A stretch of DNA of 33,186 nucleotides from an uncultured Lachnospiraceae bacterium (GTDB taxonomy: Bacteria > Bacillota > Clostridia > Lachnospirales > Lachnospiraceae). The notes below the pieces were generated by a model. It worked only from the letters and a program-made list of their open reading frames with translations, was not told the DNA's origin and did no database searches. Location: positions 1 through 33,186 of the forward strand of contig CANQBN010000006.1 of assembly GCA_947588855.1 (NCBI GenBank), given 5' to 3'. The translations under genes and the position numbers were made by a program. Below are positions 32,432 to 33,186 of the stretch, one piece after another (position 1 is the first letter of the stretch; every line of letters begins with the position of its first letter).

Positions 32432-33186
32432 ATGATTACCTGCAGCGCCAACGTGGCAGGAGAAGATTACGCTGACTTCATATACCAGCACGGAAACAGC
32501 AATCTGGATACGCTGAGAGATATTCTGGGAAGCGACTGCGTCTCTTATGTCAATGAAGAATTCGCAGTCTTCCATATTCCTCTGGCGGACATACCGCCTG
32601 TTACTGTAGAAAACTATCCATATCATTCCATTCCTACGCTGTACGGCCTGCTGGACGATACCAACATGGAAGCCTCCGGAATTCTGCCTGCGGCGCGAAG
32701 GCCGTTTTTGGGTGCGAAAGGCGCTGGAACCATTATCGGCCTCATCGACACCGGAATCGATTATCAAAATCCGCTGTTCCGCAACAGCGACGGCAGCACG
32801 CGAATTCTCGGCATCTGGGATCAGACCGCTGCAGGAGAGCCCTTTATGATTAACGGCGCCCACGATATTCCATATTGGTTTTTATACGGAAAAGAATATC
32901 TGGAAGAAGATATCAATCTGGCGTTTAAATCCGAAAATCCCCTGGACGTTGTTCCTGTGACAGACACAGACGGACACGGAACCTTCCTGGCAGGAATCGC
33001 CGCCGGCTCGGAAATGGAAAGTCAGAATTTTACAGGCGCAGCCCCGGATTCCTATATCGGCGTGGTCAAGCTCAAACCAGCCAAGCAATATCTGCGGGAA
33101 TATTACCAAATCCGCGAAGGAACTCCCGCTTACCAGAGCAATGATATTATGATGGGAATCACCTATCTGCTTCAACTGGCCTACCG
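32432..33186 (+). CDS. S8 subtilisin-like serine protease, CspB/CspC-like (3' end outside the window)
   Basis: The first 251 residues of a subtilisin-family protease; the Ser of the triad lies beyond the end. Catalytic Asp106 is in IIGLIDTGIDY and His182 in DTDGHGTFLAGIAAG. Between them is a long insert characteristic of the clostridial Csp-like group (ILGIWDQT...), members of which act in spore germination or are cytosolic proteases. Residues 1-90 resemble a short prodomain and there is no obvious signal peptide. The ATG follows GGGGAGG. Other paralogues are common, so the physiological role is open. Confidence 0.88.
   Translation, partial: MITCSANVAGEDYADFIYQHGNSNLDTLRDILGSDCVSYVNEEFAVFHIPLADIPPVTVENYPYHSIPTLYGLLDDTNMEASGILPAARRPFLGAKGAGTIIGLIDTGIDYQNPLFRNSDGSTRILGIWDQTAAGEPFMINGAHDIPYWFLYGKEYLEEDINLAFKSENPLDVVPVTDTDGHGTFLAGIAAGSEMESQNFTGAAPDSYIGVVKLKPAKQYLREYYQIREGTPAYQSNDIMMGITYLLQLAY

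Noticed and set aside
32354-33175. Minus-strand frames at the right edge
   Set aside because: Antisense to the subtilisin gene, which shows the Asp and His active-site motifs on the plus strand.

Overview
The window looks like a chromosomal piece of a mid-GC member of the Clostridia, most likely Lachnospiraceae-like. The basis is the low-GC Firmicutes housekeeping order (tex, ycxB-like, tsaE, tsaB, rimI; secA, prfB; lspA-like, glmM, glmS), strong AGGAGG-type ribosome binding sites, sigma-A type promoters, the long form of HPF, and CspC-like subtilisin and acidic-linker lipoprotein genes. No rRNA, tRNA, CRISPR array, insertion sequence or prophage gene was seen. I do not name a genus.

Layout. 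1-1851: a truncated old-yellow-enzyme flavin oxidoreductase divergent from an AraC-type regulator. 1917-6950 (minus): a housekeeping run of tex, a YcxB-like membrane protein, tsaE, tsaB (t6A tRNA modification), rimI, and a small Cys-rich protein preceded by a structured leader. 7102-9915: a Gln/Asn/Trp-repeat DUF4190 membrane protein facing an ACT regulator - homoserine dehydrogenase - DUF2752 operon. 9994-13798 (minus): prfB with its programmed +1 frameshift, and secA. 13799-14275: a 477 bp gap with a cluster of DnaA boxes, then hpf. 14928-17692: trxB divergent from an SDR reductase coupled to a zinc phospholipase-C-like protein. 28632-32316 (minus): an LspA-like protein, glmM and glmS, i.e. 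the UDP-GlcNAc supply route. 32432-end: a truncated S8 subtilisin.

The most interesting part is 17689-28518, visibly more AT-rich than its flanks. It holds a RidA-family deaminase divergent from an operon of a YheO-like PAS/HTH regulator, a SelA/DgaE-like PLP ammonia-lyase and a cog3964-type amidohydrolase. Next come an IclR regulator and a five-gene operon (DgoD-type galactonate dehydratase, lipoprotein sugar-binding protein, two ABC permeases, PfkB-type 2-keto-3-deoxygluconate kinase), divergent from a KDPG/KDPGal aldolase. By family knowledge two chemistries meet at 2-keto-3-deoxy-sugar acids: dehydration of an aldonate by DgoD, and, by inference, deacylation then deamination of an N-acyl-2-amino-aldonate by the amidohydrolase and PLP lyase. 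The kinase and aldolase would then yield pyruvate and glyceraldehyde-3-phosphate. No PTS gene is present, so the amino-acid-sugar branch would differ from the known DgaABCDEF system by phosphorylating after deamination. This is a hypothesis, not shown by the sequence alone.
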